A stretch of DNA of 23,454 bases from an uncultured Eubacterium sp. (GCA_910584345.1 CAJTZX010000057.1:1-23454); one strand, 5' to 3'; positions 14,232 through 23,273 are shown, counted from the first letter of the stretch. The notes: generated from the letters alone by a model not told the origin. Made by a program: numbers and translations.

Positions 14232-14939
14232 ATGTATCATATCGCTGTCGTAGAAGATGAAAATGAATGTTCGAAACAGATTCAGACATTTTTAGCACAA
14301 TATCAGGAAGAAAATAGTGTCCGGTTTAAAGTATCTGTATTTGCAGACGGGGTGCAGCTGTTGGACGGTTATGAACCGGTGTACGATATGATTTTGATGG
14401 ATATCGATATGCCTGGGATCAACGGTATGGATGCCGCCGAAAAAATCCGTCAGACAGATCAGGACGTGGTGATTGTATTTATTACGAATATTGCCAGTTT
14501 TGCAATTCGCGGGTACGAGGTAGGAGCTTTGGATTATATCGTAAAACCGCTTTCGTATTATAATTTTTCCATGCGGCTGACGCGCGCATTAAAACGAAGC
14601 AAGGCAAGGGTTCCTCATGAGATGATACTAACGCTTCCGGATGGAGTCAAGAAGCTGGAAGTAGGGCAGATTTATTATGTAGAAGTGCAGAATCGTATGC
14701 TGCATTATTATACAACAGAAGGGATTTTTCATGTGCGCGGAACGATGCAGAGCGCACAGCAAATGCTTAAAGCATATTCCTTTGCCAAATGTAATTACTG
14801 GTATATGGTTAATCTGCGTCATGTAACAGAAGTAAAAAAGAATACGGTAGTGGTCGGAACGTATGAACTGGAGATCAGCAGACGGAACCGGACGCCGTTT
14901 TTAAAAGCGCTTACGGAATATGTAGGAGGGTATCGCTGA
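14232..14939 (+). CDS. LytTR-family response regulator
   Basis: This 235-residue protein has an N-terminal receiver domain (about 1-120) with the acidic pair E8-D9, phospho-acceptor Asp57 in M-D-I-D-M-P-G, Thr85 and Lys105 of the K-P switch. A C-terminal LytTR DNA-binding domain follows (about 130-230), with the Y-Y-V-E-V-Q-N-R beta segment and the closing R-R-N-R. Regulators of this AgrA/VirR type often control surface, toxin or peptide-signalling genes. The ATG at 14232 is preferred over 14208 because GGGGAGGGG sits 8 nt ahead of it and the receiver begins there naturally. The stop codon overlaps the kinase start (TGATG), so the pair is translationally coupled. It begins 27 nt after the SDR stop codon, so read-through from that unit is possible. 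Confidence 0.9.
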   Translation: MYHIAVVEDENECSKQIQTFLAQYQEENSVRFKVSVFADGVQLLDGYEPVYDMILMDIDMPGINGMDAAEKIRQTDQDVVIVFITNIASFAIRGYEVGALDYIVKPLSYYNFSMRLTRALKRSKARVPHEMILTLPDGVKKLEVGQIYYVEVQNRMLHYYTTEGIFHVRGTMQSAQQMLKAYSFAKCNYWYMVNLRHVTEVKKNTVVVGTYELEISRRNRTPFLKALTEYVGGYR

Positions 14940-16258
14940 TGAAAGGCCAGGTAAGCAGATGGATCATGCAGGGTGCTTTTTTAGCGAGCGGATATATATA
15001 TGTGCATACGATAGAGCCAAAGCCGGAAAACCGAAAAAAGACAGTCTGTATTACCATAATTATGATTTTGTTTTTTGCTGTCTTAAACTATTTTTACAAA
15101 TATGAAGATTTTTGGGCAGAAATGGCGACAAGAATGGGTGGCTTTTTGCTGCTTGGATATATGATTTATACAGGAAGAAAGTTATCTCTCTTTGCAGCCT
15201 ATTATTATGCAATCTGGGCGTTTTGTTCCTGGCAGTTGATGTATGAATGGTATTTAGTATGTCAGAATATGGCAGCAGGGTTTTGGAAGGACAGGCAGCT
15301 GCAAGATTGGACGACAGAGTTAATTGTTTTTGGGATCGGGTATCTCATCGTAGGGCTAACAATCGGAAGAATCATTCCAGATAAAGGCAAGAAAAATATT
15401 GGTCCAAGACAGCTCGTGCTTGCACTGATTACTTTCGCAAATTTTCAGATTGTTCCGTTTGTGCCGGGAGATTTGGAGTACAGTTTTCATGATCTGAGAT
15501 TGCTGATTGTTTATGTCGTACAGATTTTGCTGTGTATTGTTCTTTATTTGCAAAATGAACTTTTTAAAAAGAGTGAGCTTCGCAAAGAATTAGAGATTAT
15601 GGGATTGCTCTGGCAGAAAGAAAAAGAACAATTTCAGTTATCCAGAGAAAATATATCGTATCTCAATCAGAAGGTGCATGATCTAAAGCATCATATTCAT
15701 GCGATGCGTCATGCAGATCCGGCGGAGGTAGACCGGTATCTTGCTGAAATAGAAGGTTCTGTACGCACTTATGAGTCCATTGTGCATACGGGAAGCGCGG
15801 TGCTGGATACGATTCTGACAGAAAAGAGCCTGTACTGCAAAGATCATGGAATTACGATTACTTGTATGGCGGACGGCAGCCAGATGGACTTTATGAATAT
15901 GATAGATCTGTATGCGGTTCTGGGAAATGCGGTAGATAACGCGATTGAGGAAGTAGGAAAGTTTGAGGAAAAAGAGAAAAGACAGATTGATGTGCTTATT
16001 TACCGCAAACAGCAGTTTTTGGCAATCCATGTAACAAATCCGATGGAGGGACAGCTGGTGTATGAGGAAGGGCTACCGGTAACGACAAAAGGCAGCCGGA
16101 TCGTACATGGTTTTGGGCTGCGTAGTGTCCGTCATATTTTGAAGAAATATGATGGATTCCTGACGATCCAGGAAGAAGATGGATGCTTTTCTTTGCTGAT
16201 GCTCATACCGGTGCCTCAGCAATTGATTACCACATCGGGCATTTCTAAGACCACTTAG
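14939..16258 (+). CDS. GHKL-family sensor histidine kinase
   Basis: This 439-residue membrane kinase is the partner of the preceding LytTR regulator. The first 205 or so residues carry about six hydrophobic segments (around 8-22, 36-52, 67-77, 84-105, 128-146, 157-172 and 186-205) and no large outside domain, as in AgrC-like sensors. The likely phospho-acceptor is His247 in K-V-H-D-L-K-H-H, at the end of a long helix. The ATP-binding domain has the N-box L-G-N-A-V-D-N-A (328-335) and the G-x-G-L box near residues 395-400 (H-G-F-G-L-R-S-V). No small signal-peptide gene or AgrB-like processing gene is visible nearby, so the stimulus cannot be guessed. A terminator hairpin follows. Confidence 0.88.
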   Translation: MKGQVSRWIMQGAFLASGYIYVHTIEPKPENRKKTVCITIIMILFFAVLNYFYKYEDFWAEMATRMGGFLLLGYMIYTGRKLSLFAAYYYAIWAFCSWQLMYEWYLVCQNMAAGFWKDRQLQDWTTELIVFGIGYLIVGLTIGRIIPDKGKKNIGPRQLVLALITFANFQIVPFVPGDLEYSFHDLRLLIVYVVQILLCIVLYLQNELFKKSELRKELEIMGLLWQKEKEQFQLSRENISYLNQKVHDLKHHIHAMRHADPAEVDRYLAEIEGSVRTYESIVHTGSAVLDTILTEKSLYCKDHGITITCMADGSQMDFMNMIDLYAVLGNAVDNAIEEVGKFEEKEKRQIDVLIYRKQQFLAIHVTNPMEGQLVYEEGLPVTTKGSRIVHGFGLRSVRHILKKYDGFLTIQEEDGCFSLLMLIPVPQQLITTSGISKTT

Positions 16259-16277
16259 GTAATAAGTGTTGCAAAAG

Positions 16278-16330
16278 AAAAAAGGATTTTGTAGATTATG
16301 TATAAATAATCAGCAAGATCCTTTTTTTGT
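16278..16330 (+). terminator. Rho-independent terminator after the two-component system
   Basis: The arms 16278-16291 and 16314-16327 pair over 14 bp (A6-GGATTTTG with CAAGATCC-T6, one wobble). The loop can add GATTAT/ATAATC. Seven T follow the GATCC arm. The hairpin starts 20 nt after the kinase stop codon and separates the regulator pair from the sugar genes. Confidence 0.85.
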
Positions 16331-16602
16331 TTGTAATATATGATACTAACGAACAGTGAATAAAAAACTTTGCAATTTAATTGTCTTTTTCTCTGACATT
16401 ACAGGGCAAAAATCTGTTATTTATTCACAGTTCCTAAGGCAATAATCAGGTAAAAAGTATCTGGTATACGATAACAAAATAATGATGTGATCCTAACAGA
16501 GAATCCCATATGTCATGTACTGTTTTAATAATAATGTATTCTCAAATGTATAAAAAACAAAGGATATGCTGAAAATAACTGAGAAAGGAGATATACAGTG
16601 CA
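16331..16602. other. Intergenic region ahead of the GH2 gene
   Basis: No gene is seen. The left part holds a long inverted repeat (16351-16433, listed separately). Further right are a poor cre-like string (16463-16476, 12 of 14 matches by eye) and AT-rich sequence with a TATAAA at 16549-16554 that could be a -10 box, though no good -35 stands 17 nt before it. The region ends in an AAGGAG ribosome site near 16583-16588, rather far (about 14 nt) from the GH2 start codon. Confidence 0.45.
16351..16433. repeat. Long inverted repeat of unknown nature
   Basis: GAACAGTGAATAAA (16351-16364) and TTTATTCACAGTTC (16420-16433) are complementary at 13 of 14 positions, separated by 55 nt of AT-rich sequence. 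Neither side is followed by a T run, so this is not an ordinary terminator. It may be an interspersed, miniature-element-like repeat or a structured RNA. Confidence 0.65.
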
Positions 16603-18537
16603 ATGAGAAGAATCATAAAACTGATGGAGGACTGGCAGTTTACATATCAGGGCCGCAAAAAGCGTCTGATAGATTTACCGCATACATGGAATGCGGTTGA
16701 CGGACAGGATGGAAATGACGATTACTTTCGCGGGACCTGTTATTATGAAAAAACAGTTCCGAAACCGGAGTTTGCAGATGGGGAGCGGGTGTATCTGCAG
16801 TTTCATGGGGTAAATGCCAGCGCAAAGGTTATTTTAAATGGGATTACAGTACTCACTCACAATAACGGCTATGCAACGTTTCGGACAGATGTGACGGATG
16901 TGCTGAAAGAACAGAATACGCTGCTTGTGGAAGCAGATAACAGCAAGAATGAGAAAGTATATCCACAGGTCGCTGATTTTACATTTTATGGAGGTATTTA
17001 CCGGGATGTGGAATTTTTGATTGTGCATCAGACTCATTTTGATTTGGATTATTATGGGGGTCCCGGGATACAGGTGTCTACGGATATAAAAGGCAAGACA
17101 GGATTTGTGAAAGTACGCTCTTATACGAACAAACGTACGGAAGAGCTGGTTAAAGAAGGTCTTTCGGTATATCTTACGCTGTTTGACGCACAGGGAAATA
17201 TCGCCGGTACGGCTGAGGGAACAGATGCGGTCATAAAAGTGCCGGAAGCACATCTTTGGAACGGTGTGAAAGATCCATATCTTTACAAACTGACAGCGCA
17301 GATCAGACAGAAAGATTTGGTGTTGGATGAGATCGAAACGTTCTGCGGGATACGGACGTTTTCGTTTGATCCAGACAAAGGATTTTTCTTAAACGGTGTG
17401 TCCTATCCGCTGCGGGGCGTGTCCAGGCATCAGGATTGGAAAGGAATCGGAAATGCGATTTCTTACAGTCATATGGAGAAAGATATGGAGCTGATCCGTG
17501 AAGTGGGGGCTAATACCATTCGGCTGGCGCACTACCAGCATCATCAGCATTTTTATGATTTGTGTGATCGTTATGGGATGGTTGTCTGGGCAGAAATTCC
17601 ATATATTTCTGCGCATATGCCGCAGGGAAGGAAGAATACGTTTTTTCAGATGCGGGAGATGATTGTGCAAAACTATAATCATCCATGTATCGTTACGTGG
17701 GGGATTTCCAATGAGATTACGATTTCTGGAAAACACAGAGACGATATGCTGGACAACCATCATGATTTGCAGAAGTTTGTGAAAGAGCTGGATCCGAAAA
17801 GGCCGACGACACTTGCCTGCTATGCGATGTGCCATCCATTTCATCCGGTATCTAAAATTACCGATTTGGTAGCATGGAATCTGTATTTGGGATGGTATGT
17901 ACCGGGACTGTTCTTAAATGATCTGTTTATGAAATTTTACCATTGGAAATATCCGAAACGTTGTTTGGGCTATTCGGAGTATGGTGCGGAAGGAATGCCG
18001 AATCTGCACAGTGCAAAGCCAAAGCGCGGAGACCATTCGGAAGAATATCAGGCGAAATACCATGAATATATGCTGGAGTGCTTTGAGCGTCATCCGTTTT
18101 TATGGTCTACGTATGTGTGGAATATGTTTGATTTTGCGGCAGATGCCAGAGACCAGGGTGGGGAACCTGGGATGAATCATAAGGGGCTGGTAACGTTTGA
18201 CCGTAAAATAAAAAAAGACAGTTTTTACATCTATAAGGCATGGTGGAGCAGCGAACCATTTGTGCATCTTTGCGGAAGACGCTATAAATATCGTGCGGAG
18301 AATATAACGGACGTGACGGTATATTCCAATCAGGAGCAGGTATCTTTATATAATAATGGACAGCTCATAGAAACACAGAAGGGGAAACATGCATTTCACT
18401 TTAAACTTCGGATGGAAAAAGAAAACCATCTGGAAGCAAAATCCGGCGCTCTGACCGATACGGCAGTTATTTTTAAGACGGCACACTCGCGTCCGGAATA
18501 CAAAGTGAAAAAAGGCAGGAGCCAAAATTGGGTATAG
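16603..18537 (+). CDS. GH2 family glycosidase, beta-galactosidase-like
   Basis: This 644-residue enzyme has the GH2 layout: a sugar-binding jelly-roll domain (about 1-145), an immunoglobulin-like domain (about 150-255) and a catalytic TIM barrel (about 256-560). The acid/base is Glu371 in I-S-N-E and the nucleophile Glu459 in Y-S-E-Y-G. No signal peptide is present, so it acts in the cytoplasm on imported substrate. It is shorter than LacZ (about 1000 residues) and close to the short beta-galactosidase and beta-glucuronidase groups. N-H-K at 525-527 recalls the N-x-K of glucuronidases, but the surrounding G-x-x-K-G-L-V-T-x-D-R-K-x-K-K-D block also occurs in beta-galactosidases, so galactoside is my first guess only. 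An AAGGAG site lies about 14 nt upstream. It is followed 15 nt later by the GH3 gene, suggesting cotranscription. Confidence 0.85.
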   Translation: MRRIIKLMEDWQFTYQGRKKRLIDLPHTWNAVDGQDGNDDYFRGTCYYEKTVPKPEFADGERVYLQFHGVNASAKVILNGITVLTHNNGYATFRTDVTDVLKEQNTLLVEADNSKNEKVYPQVADFTFYGGIYRDVEFLIVHQTHFDLDYYGGPGIQVSTDIKGKTGFVKVRSYTNKRTEELVKEGLSVYLTLFDAQGNIAGTAEGTDAVIKVPEAHLWNGVKDPYLYKLTAQIRQKDLVLDEIETFCGIRTFSFDPDKGFFLNGVSYPLRGVSRHQDWKGIGNAISYSHMEKDMELIREVGANTIRLAHYQHHQHFYDLCDRYGMVVWAEIPYISAHMPQGRKNTFFQMREMIVQNYNHPCIVTWGISNEITISGKHRDDMLDNHHDLQKFVKELDPKRPTTLACYAMCHPFHPVSKITDLVAWNLYLGWYVPGLFLNDLFMKFYHWKYPKRCLGYSEYGAEGMPNLHSAKPKRGDHSEEYQAKYHEYMLECFERHPFLWSTYVWNMFDFAADARDQGGEPGMNHKGLVTFDRKIKKDSFYIYKAWWSSEPFVHLCGRRYKYRAENITDVTVYSNQEQVSLYNNGQLIETQKGKHAFHFKLRMEKENHLEAKSGALTDTAVIFKTAHSRPEYKVKKGRSQNWV

Positions 18538-18552
18538 TAAGGAGAAGCTGTT

Positions 18553-21543
18553 ATGGGAAAAAATCGTGATATAAAATCCAGAAAAAAAGTATATAAACGA
18601 GCGCGCAGAAGGGCGACGCGACCGTGGAAAATACTGACCTGGATCAGTGCGCCGATTACGGTCATACTGATCGTATTAGCAGTATTTTGCAGTATTTTTG
18701 ATAATTCTTTATCTATTTTTGTAGGCGGGACATTTAACAATATTAAAAATAAAGATGAAAATGCAGTTTATTATAAAATGGACTTTGATTCACAGGAAGA
18801 GATGCTTCATTATGGCGAACAGCTGTGTAAACAGGTGGAAGCGGAAGGAGCCGCTTTGTTAATGAATGAAAACGATGCGCTTCCGCTTGCAGAGGGTGCA
18901 AAAGTAAGCTGTTTTTCAAACTCTTCGGTGAACCTTGTTTATGGCGGGACAGGTTCCGGCAATATCGATGCATCTACGGCGAATACACTGAAAGGTTCGC
19001 TGGAAATCGCAGGTTTTGAAGTGAACCAGACGCTATGGGAGTTTTATCTTGGACTGGATGAAGAATATACGCGAAAGAAAGGTGGTACGATTGCAACAGC
19101 CTCAGCAACCGTATCGGAATGCCCATGGGAGCTGTATACGGATACAGTAAAGGATTCTGTTATTTCTTATGGGGACGCGGCGATTGTCGTATTTTCCAGG
19201 GTTGGCGGGGAAGGCGCCGACTTGGATCATCGAAATGCGAATTATCTTGCCTTAGATGAAAATGAAAGGGAAATGATGGAAAATGTCGCCGCGATGAAAG
19301 CAGGCGGATCTGTCAAAAAGATTATTGTACTCATTAATTCTGCCAATGCCCTGCAGGTAGACTTTTTAAAAGAGAATGTATATGGCGTGGATGCATGTCT
19401 GTGGATCGGAGATGTAGGAATTTCTGGTATTGACGCAGTCGGCGAGATACTTTCAGGCAAGATAAACCCGTCCGGGAGTCTGGTAGATACGTATTGCTAT
19501 AACAATTATTCGTCTCCAGCAATGGTTAATTTTGTCCCGGTTACGTATGAAGGCTATGAAGAAGGCGTGGTTCCGAAAAATGCAAGTACGTATATGGTTT
19601 ATCAGGAAGGTATTTATGTAGGGTATAAATATTATGAAACACGTTATGAAGATTTCGTAATGGAAAAAGAAAATGCAGGTGATTATGATTACAGCAGTGA
19701 CGTTGCGTTTCCGTTTGGTTACGGGTTAAGTTATACGGATTTTAAATATAGCGATCTGACAGCAGATTACAACAAAGATACCGATCAGTTCGAACTGTCC
19801 GTAACGGTGAAAAATACCGGAAATACGTATGCGGGAAAAGAAACCGTACAAGTGTATGTACAGTCGCCTTATACGAGTTACGATGTAAAAAACGGGGTGG
19901 AAAAAGCATCTGTGGCGCTTTGCGGATTTGGAAAAACGGATGTGTTGGAGCCGGGCGGCAGCGAAACGCTGAAAATCTATGTAGACAGGCGAGACATTGC
20001 TTCTTATGATGCCTATGGCTGCGGGACATATATGCTGGATGCAGGGGATTATTATTTTACGGCAGCAACCGACGCGCACAATGCGGTCAATAATATTTTG
20101 GCAGCGAAAGGCTATCAGGCATCAGACGGACGTATGGATGCGGATGGAGACAAGTCGCTTACGTACAAGTGGAAAAATGCAAAACAGGATACGACGACTT
20201 ACGCTGCTTCTTTAAACGGAACGGCGATTACAAACCAGCTGTCAGACTCCGATATTAACTTAAGCGAAGATCTGGGCGGACAAAAGATTACCTGGCTTTC
20301 CCGTAATGACTGGACAGGGACGTTTCCGACAGAAGCAGTCAAGCTGATGCTGACAGAAAATCTTATTGCAAAGCTGCAGGATGTGCAGTATGATGCAGGG
20401 GATTATGAATCAGTAGAAATGCCAGTACTTGGTGCGGATCATGGACTGAAACTTGTGGATATGATCGGAGCGGATTATGAGGATCCAAAATGGGAGCAGC
20501 TATTAGAACAGCTTTCGTTTGATGATATGGTATCTTTGATCGGAGATTCGTTCCATTGGACGATGCCGATAGAGTCTGTGCAGGCTCCGGGTACCCGTGA
20601 TGAGAACGGACCGCAGGGACTTACCGCGTCATTATTTAAAGCGGGCGAAGAAGAAGGAAAGACGGCTCTTGTAGCAACGGCATTTACATCCGAAGATGTG
20701 ATGGCAGCTACCTTTAACACAGAAATAATGTATGAGATCGGAAGGGTAATTGCAAATAATTGTATTTCTGCAGAAATCGCATGTTTATATGGTCCGGGAA
20801 GCAATACACATAGAACGCCGTATGGTGGACGTAATTTTGAGTATTATTCCGAAGATGGCTTTCTTGCAGGAGAAATGTCCAAACACGAAGTGCAGGCAAT
20901 GACAGATCGGGGAATCTTCGTTGTTTTGAAACACTTTGCGTTAAATGATTGCGAGCAGGATCGTATTGGTCTTGGGGTATGGCTGAACGAACAGGCTGCA
21001 AGAGAGATTTATTTAAAAGCGTTTCAGGGCGCGGTAGAAGAAGCAGACGCGGGACTGATGGTTGCGTATACACGCTGGGGAGCCATCTGGTCTGGAGGAA
21101 ACCGCGGCTTGATGACAAATATTGTAAGACAAGAGTGGGGGAAAAAGGGTCTGAATATTACAGATAATGTATTAACGACCTACGTGAATGGCGTGGATGG
21201 CCTGATGGCAGGCGGTGTTTCTACGTTTGACGCAATGCTTCCTTATGTAACCAGACAGCTTCCGAAATATCAAAAAGATCCGGTTATTGTTACAGCTATG
21301 AAAGAAGCATGCCACCAAAACCTGTATTCGATTGCAAATTCAGCCGGAATGAATGGGATTGGACCAGATACGGTCATTAAAAAGAGAAATCTTGCAATTG
21401 TGACGGGATTATGGGCCGCATGTATCATTGTCGGGATGCTGTTTGTTATATCGGCGGTATTGTGGTTTGTAAAGAAGCAGAAATTCAAAAAGACGGATAT
21501 TTACAGAGATTATATAGCATATCAATCCGTAGACAATATATAG
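18553..21543 (+). CDS. Membrane-anchored GH3 glycosidase with permuted domains
   Basis: This 996-residue protein has an Arg/Lys-rich N-terminus (1-26) and a membrane helix at about 27-49. The GH3 C-type domain then comes first (about 90-330, starting V-E-A-E-G-A-A-L-L), a fibronectin-III-like domain lies at about 405-500, and the GH3 TIM-barrel domain comes last (about 645-920). This is the reverse of the usual order, as known for some Butyrivibrio and Ruminococcus beta-glucosidases. A second helix at about 947-973 is followed by K-K. Positive-inside reading puts both ends in the cytoplasm and about 890 residues outside. K793-H794-F795 matches the barrel K-H-F, and the likely nucleophile is Asp871, in T-D-N instead of the usual S-D-W. 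Glu220 (G-G-E-G) is a candidate acid/base. The aglycone and sugar are not readable. An AAGGAG site precedes the start. Confidence 0.88.
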   Translation: MGKNRDIKSRKKVYKRARRRATRPWKILTWISAPITVILIVLAVFCSIFDNSLSIFVGGTFNNIKNKDENAVYYKMDFDSQEEMLHYGEQLCKQVEAEGAALLMNENDALPLAEGAKVSCFSNSSVNLVYGGTGSGNIDASTANTLKGSLEIAGFEVNQTLWEFYLGLDEEYTRKKGGTIATASATVSECPWELYTDTVKDSVISYGDAAIVVFSRVGGEGADLDHRNANYLALDENEREMMENVAAMKAGGSVKKIIVLINSANALQVDFLKENVYGVDACLWIGDVGISGIDAVGEILSGKINPSGSLVDTYCYNNYSSPAMVNFVPVTYEGYEEGVVPKNASTYMVYQEGIYVGYKYYETRYEDFVMEKENAGDYDYSSDVAFPFGYGLSYTDFKYSDLTADYNKDTDQFELSVTVKNTGNTYAGKETVQVYVQSPYTSYDVKNGVEKASVALCGFGKTDVLEPGGSETLKIYVDRRDIASYDAYGCGTYMLDAGDYYFTAATDAHNAVNNILAAKGYQASDGRMDADGDKSLTYKWKNAKQDTTTYAASLNGTAITNQLSDSDINLSEDLGGQKITWLSRNDWTGTFPTEAVKLMLTENLIAKLQDVQYDAGDYESVEMPVLGADHGLKLVDMIGADYEDPKWEQLLEQLSFDDMVSLIGDSFHWTMPIESVQAPGTRDENGPQGLTASLFKAGEEEGKTALVATAFTSEDVMAATFNTEIMYEIGRVIANNCISAEIACLYGPGSNTHRTPYGGRNFEYYSEDGFLAGEMSKHEVQAMTDRGIFVVLKHFALNDCEQDRIGLGVWLNEQAAREIYLKAFQGAVEEADAGLMVAYTRWGAIWSGGNRGLMTNIVRQEWGKKGLNITDNVLTTYVNGVDGLMAGGVSTFDAMLPYVTRQLPKYQKDPVIVTAMKEACHQNLYSIANSAGMNGIGPDTVIKKRNLAIVTGLWAACIIVGMLFVISAVLWFVKKQKFKKTDIYRDYIAYQSVDNI

Positions 21544-21601
21544 TTATAAAAGGTGAAGGTATCGTTATCTATCGGGGATTTCAGGGGGGATAAGAACGGA
21601 A

Positions 21602-21643
21602 GCCGCAGCCCGGGCAGGCGGGAGACTAACCGGCTGCTGCGGC
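21602..21643 (+). other. Intercistronic GC-rich hairpin between GH3 and transporter genes
   Basis: GCCGCAGC (21602-21609) pairs perfectly with GCTGCGGC (21636-21643), and a further CCGG/CCGG can stack inside. No T run follows, so it is not a standard terminator. It ends about 6 nt before the GAAAGGA ribosome site of the transporter gene (start 21665). It may set relative expression by mRNA stability or processing. Confidence 0.6.
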
Positions 21644-21664
21644 AAAAAGAAAGGATAGGCACAT

Positions 21665-23212
21665 ATGAGTAATGAAAAGATGGGAACAAAGACAAATGTA
21701 AATCGTGCAAAACTTTATCAGCTTGTCTTATTTCCGATGAATAATGGGGCGACAAATGTGTATTATATCCTCACCATGAACTTTATCGCTTATTATGCAA
21801 ATGGAGTTCTTGGATTGTTTTTGATGTTTGCGACTACGATGGTTACCGTTATGCGGCTGTTTGATGCAGTAACAGATCCGATTATTGGGGCATTGATCGA
21901 CCGGACTTCTACAAAATTCGGTAAGTTTAGGCCCTATATGGTGCTTGGCAACGCAATTATGATCGTTTCATCTGTGTTACTGTATTTTGGAACGCGGGTG
22001 ATTTCGGAAAATTTGTCATGGTTAAAATATGTCTGTTTTGTCTTGTTTTATGCATTGTATGTCATCGGCTATACATTTCAGACAGCATGTACACGTTCCG
22101 GGCAGACTTGCCTGACCAACGATCCGAATCAACGTCCGCTATTTACGGTATTTAATACAGTAGCAAGCCTGATCGGGATGGGGCTCGTTCAGTTTTTGGC
22201 GCCGATATTAAGTGAAAAGTTGGGTGGTTATAACAGTGCGGCATTTTTTAATGTTATGATACCATTAGCAGTTCTTGTATCAGCGGCGTTGACGGTTTTG
22301 GCGGTTATTGGAATCTGGGAGAAGGACAGGCCGGAATTTTTCGGAGTTGGAGGCACGCAGGAGAAGGTTGAGCTGAAAGAATATGTTGCGATTTTAAAAG
22401 CCAATAAAGAGCTGCAGCGTCTTATGGTAGCAGGGGCAGGATGCAAACTGGCATTTTCCATTGCCACCAATATGACCGTATTATGTATGCTCTATGGAGC
22501 AATGATGGGGGATTATGGCGGATTATATCTGCCGATGATGATCGTTGGATATATATTTTCGGTTCCGTTTTTCCTGCTGACTGTGCGCACTTCTCAAAAG
22601 CATGGGCAGAAAGCCTCGCTTGTGCGGTATACGGGGCTGGCGCTTGTAATGTATGTGGGAGTACTCGTATTATTGTTTTTGTGGAGACCGGAAAATCCGG
22701 CTGTACAATTGTGTCTGCTGCCGCCCAATATTTATTCCATACTATTTGTATTGTTTTTTGGAATTGGATACGGGGCTTATTATGCAACGGCAGATATGCC
22801 GATTCCAATGGTAGCGGATTGTTCAGATTACGAAACTTATCGTTCCGGGCGGTATATCCCTGGCATTATGGGAACACTGTTTTCTCTTGTTGATAAACTG
22901 GTAAGCTCTCTCGGATCTACGATCGTAGGAGCAGCGGTTGCAATGATAGGAATCCATACACTGCCGGATGGCAATACTCCGTATGCGGACGGGATGCATA
23001 TGGTTGTCATTGTACTGTTTTGTATCGTACCAATGCTTGCGTGGGTTGCGACGCTGGTGGCGATGAAGGGGTACACGCTGACGGGTGCGCGTATGAAGGA
23101 GATACAGGCAGTCAATGCCGTACGAAAAGACGCGGTCAGCAATGGTATGCGTTTGGAAGATGCAATGCTCCAGTGGAGGTCGGCCGAAGATGTGCCAAAG
23201 GAATTTTTGTAG
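21665..23212 (+). CDS. GPH-family MFS sugar:cation symporter
   Basis: This 515-residue membrane protein with about 12 hydrophobic segments belongs to the glycoside-pentoside-hexuronide:cation symporter family (MelB-like). The family motif D-A-V-T-D-P-I-I-G-A-L-I-D-R followed by G-K-F-R-P lies at about 67-90. A second conserved block, the A-D-C-S-D-Y-E segment in the second half, is also typical. Such carriers import sugars or small glycosides with H+ or Na+. An AAAGGA site precedes the ATG. It lies 121 nt after the GH3 gene, separated by a hairpin without a T run, so it is probably in the same transcript. With a surface GH3 and an internal GH2 enzyme beside it, it most likely imports the mono- or disaccharide freed outside. 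A strong terminator closes the cluster. Confidence 0.9.
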   Translation: MSNEKMGTKTNVNRAKLYQLVLFPMNNGATNVYYILTMNFIAYYANGVLGLFLMFATTMVTVMRLFDAVTDPIIGALIDRTSTKFGKFRPYMVLGNAIMIVSSVLLYFGTRVISENLSWLKYVCFVLFYALYVIGYTFQTACTRSGQTCLTNDPNQRPLFTVFNTVASLIGMGLVQFLAPILSEKLGGYNSAAFFNVMIPLAVLVSAALTVLAVIGIWEKDRPEFFGVGGTQEKVELKEYVAILKANKELQRLMVAGAGCKLAFSIATNMTVLCMLYGAMMGDYGGLYLPMMIVGYIFSVPFFLLTVRTSQKHGQKASLVRYTGLALVMYVGVLVLLFLWRPENPAVQLCLLPPNIYSILFVLFFGIGYGAYYATADMPIPMVADCSDYETYRSGRYIPGIMGTLFSLVDKLVSSLGSTIVGAAVAMIGIHTLPDGNTPYADGMHMVVIVLFCIVPMLAWVATLVAMKGYTLTGARMKEIQAVNAVRKDAVSNGMRLEDAMLQWRSAEDVPKEFL

Positions 23213-23273
23213 AATATGATTTTCATATATAAAATCGGTTAGAAGGATCTATAGCGTATATGTGAATGTAACA

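Noticed and set aside
16463..16476. Possible cre (CcpA) site ahead of the GH2 gene
   Set aside because: By eye it matches the loose consensus at 12 of 14 positions but fails at the conserved first T and at one inner A; this is within chance in AT-rich DNA.
16415..16530. LytTR-type GTT repeats that could link the response regulator to the sugar cluster
   Set aside because: Single GTT-containing strings occur, but no pair with the expected 12-13 bp spacing and flanking bases was found.
18127..18200. Calling the GH2 enzyme a beta-glucuronidase from its N-x-K motif
   Set aside because: The same N-x-K context also occurs in beta-galactosidases of this size, and other glucuronidase marks were not clear.
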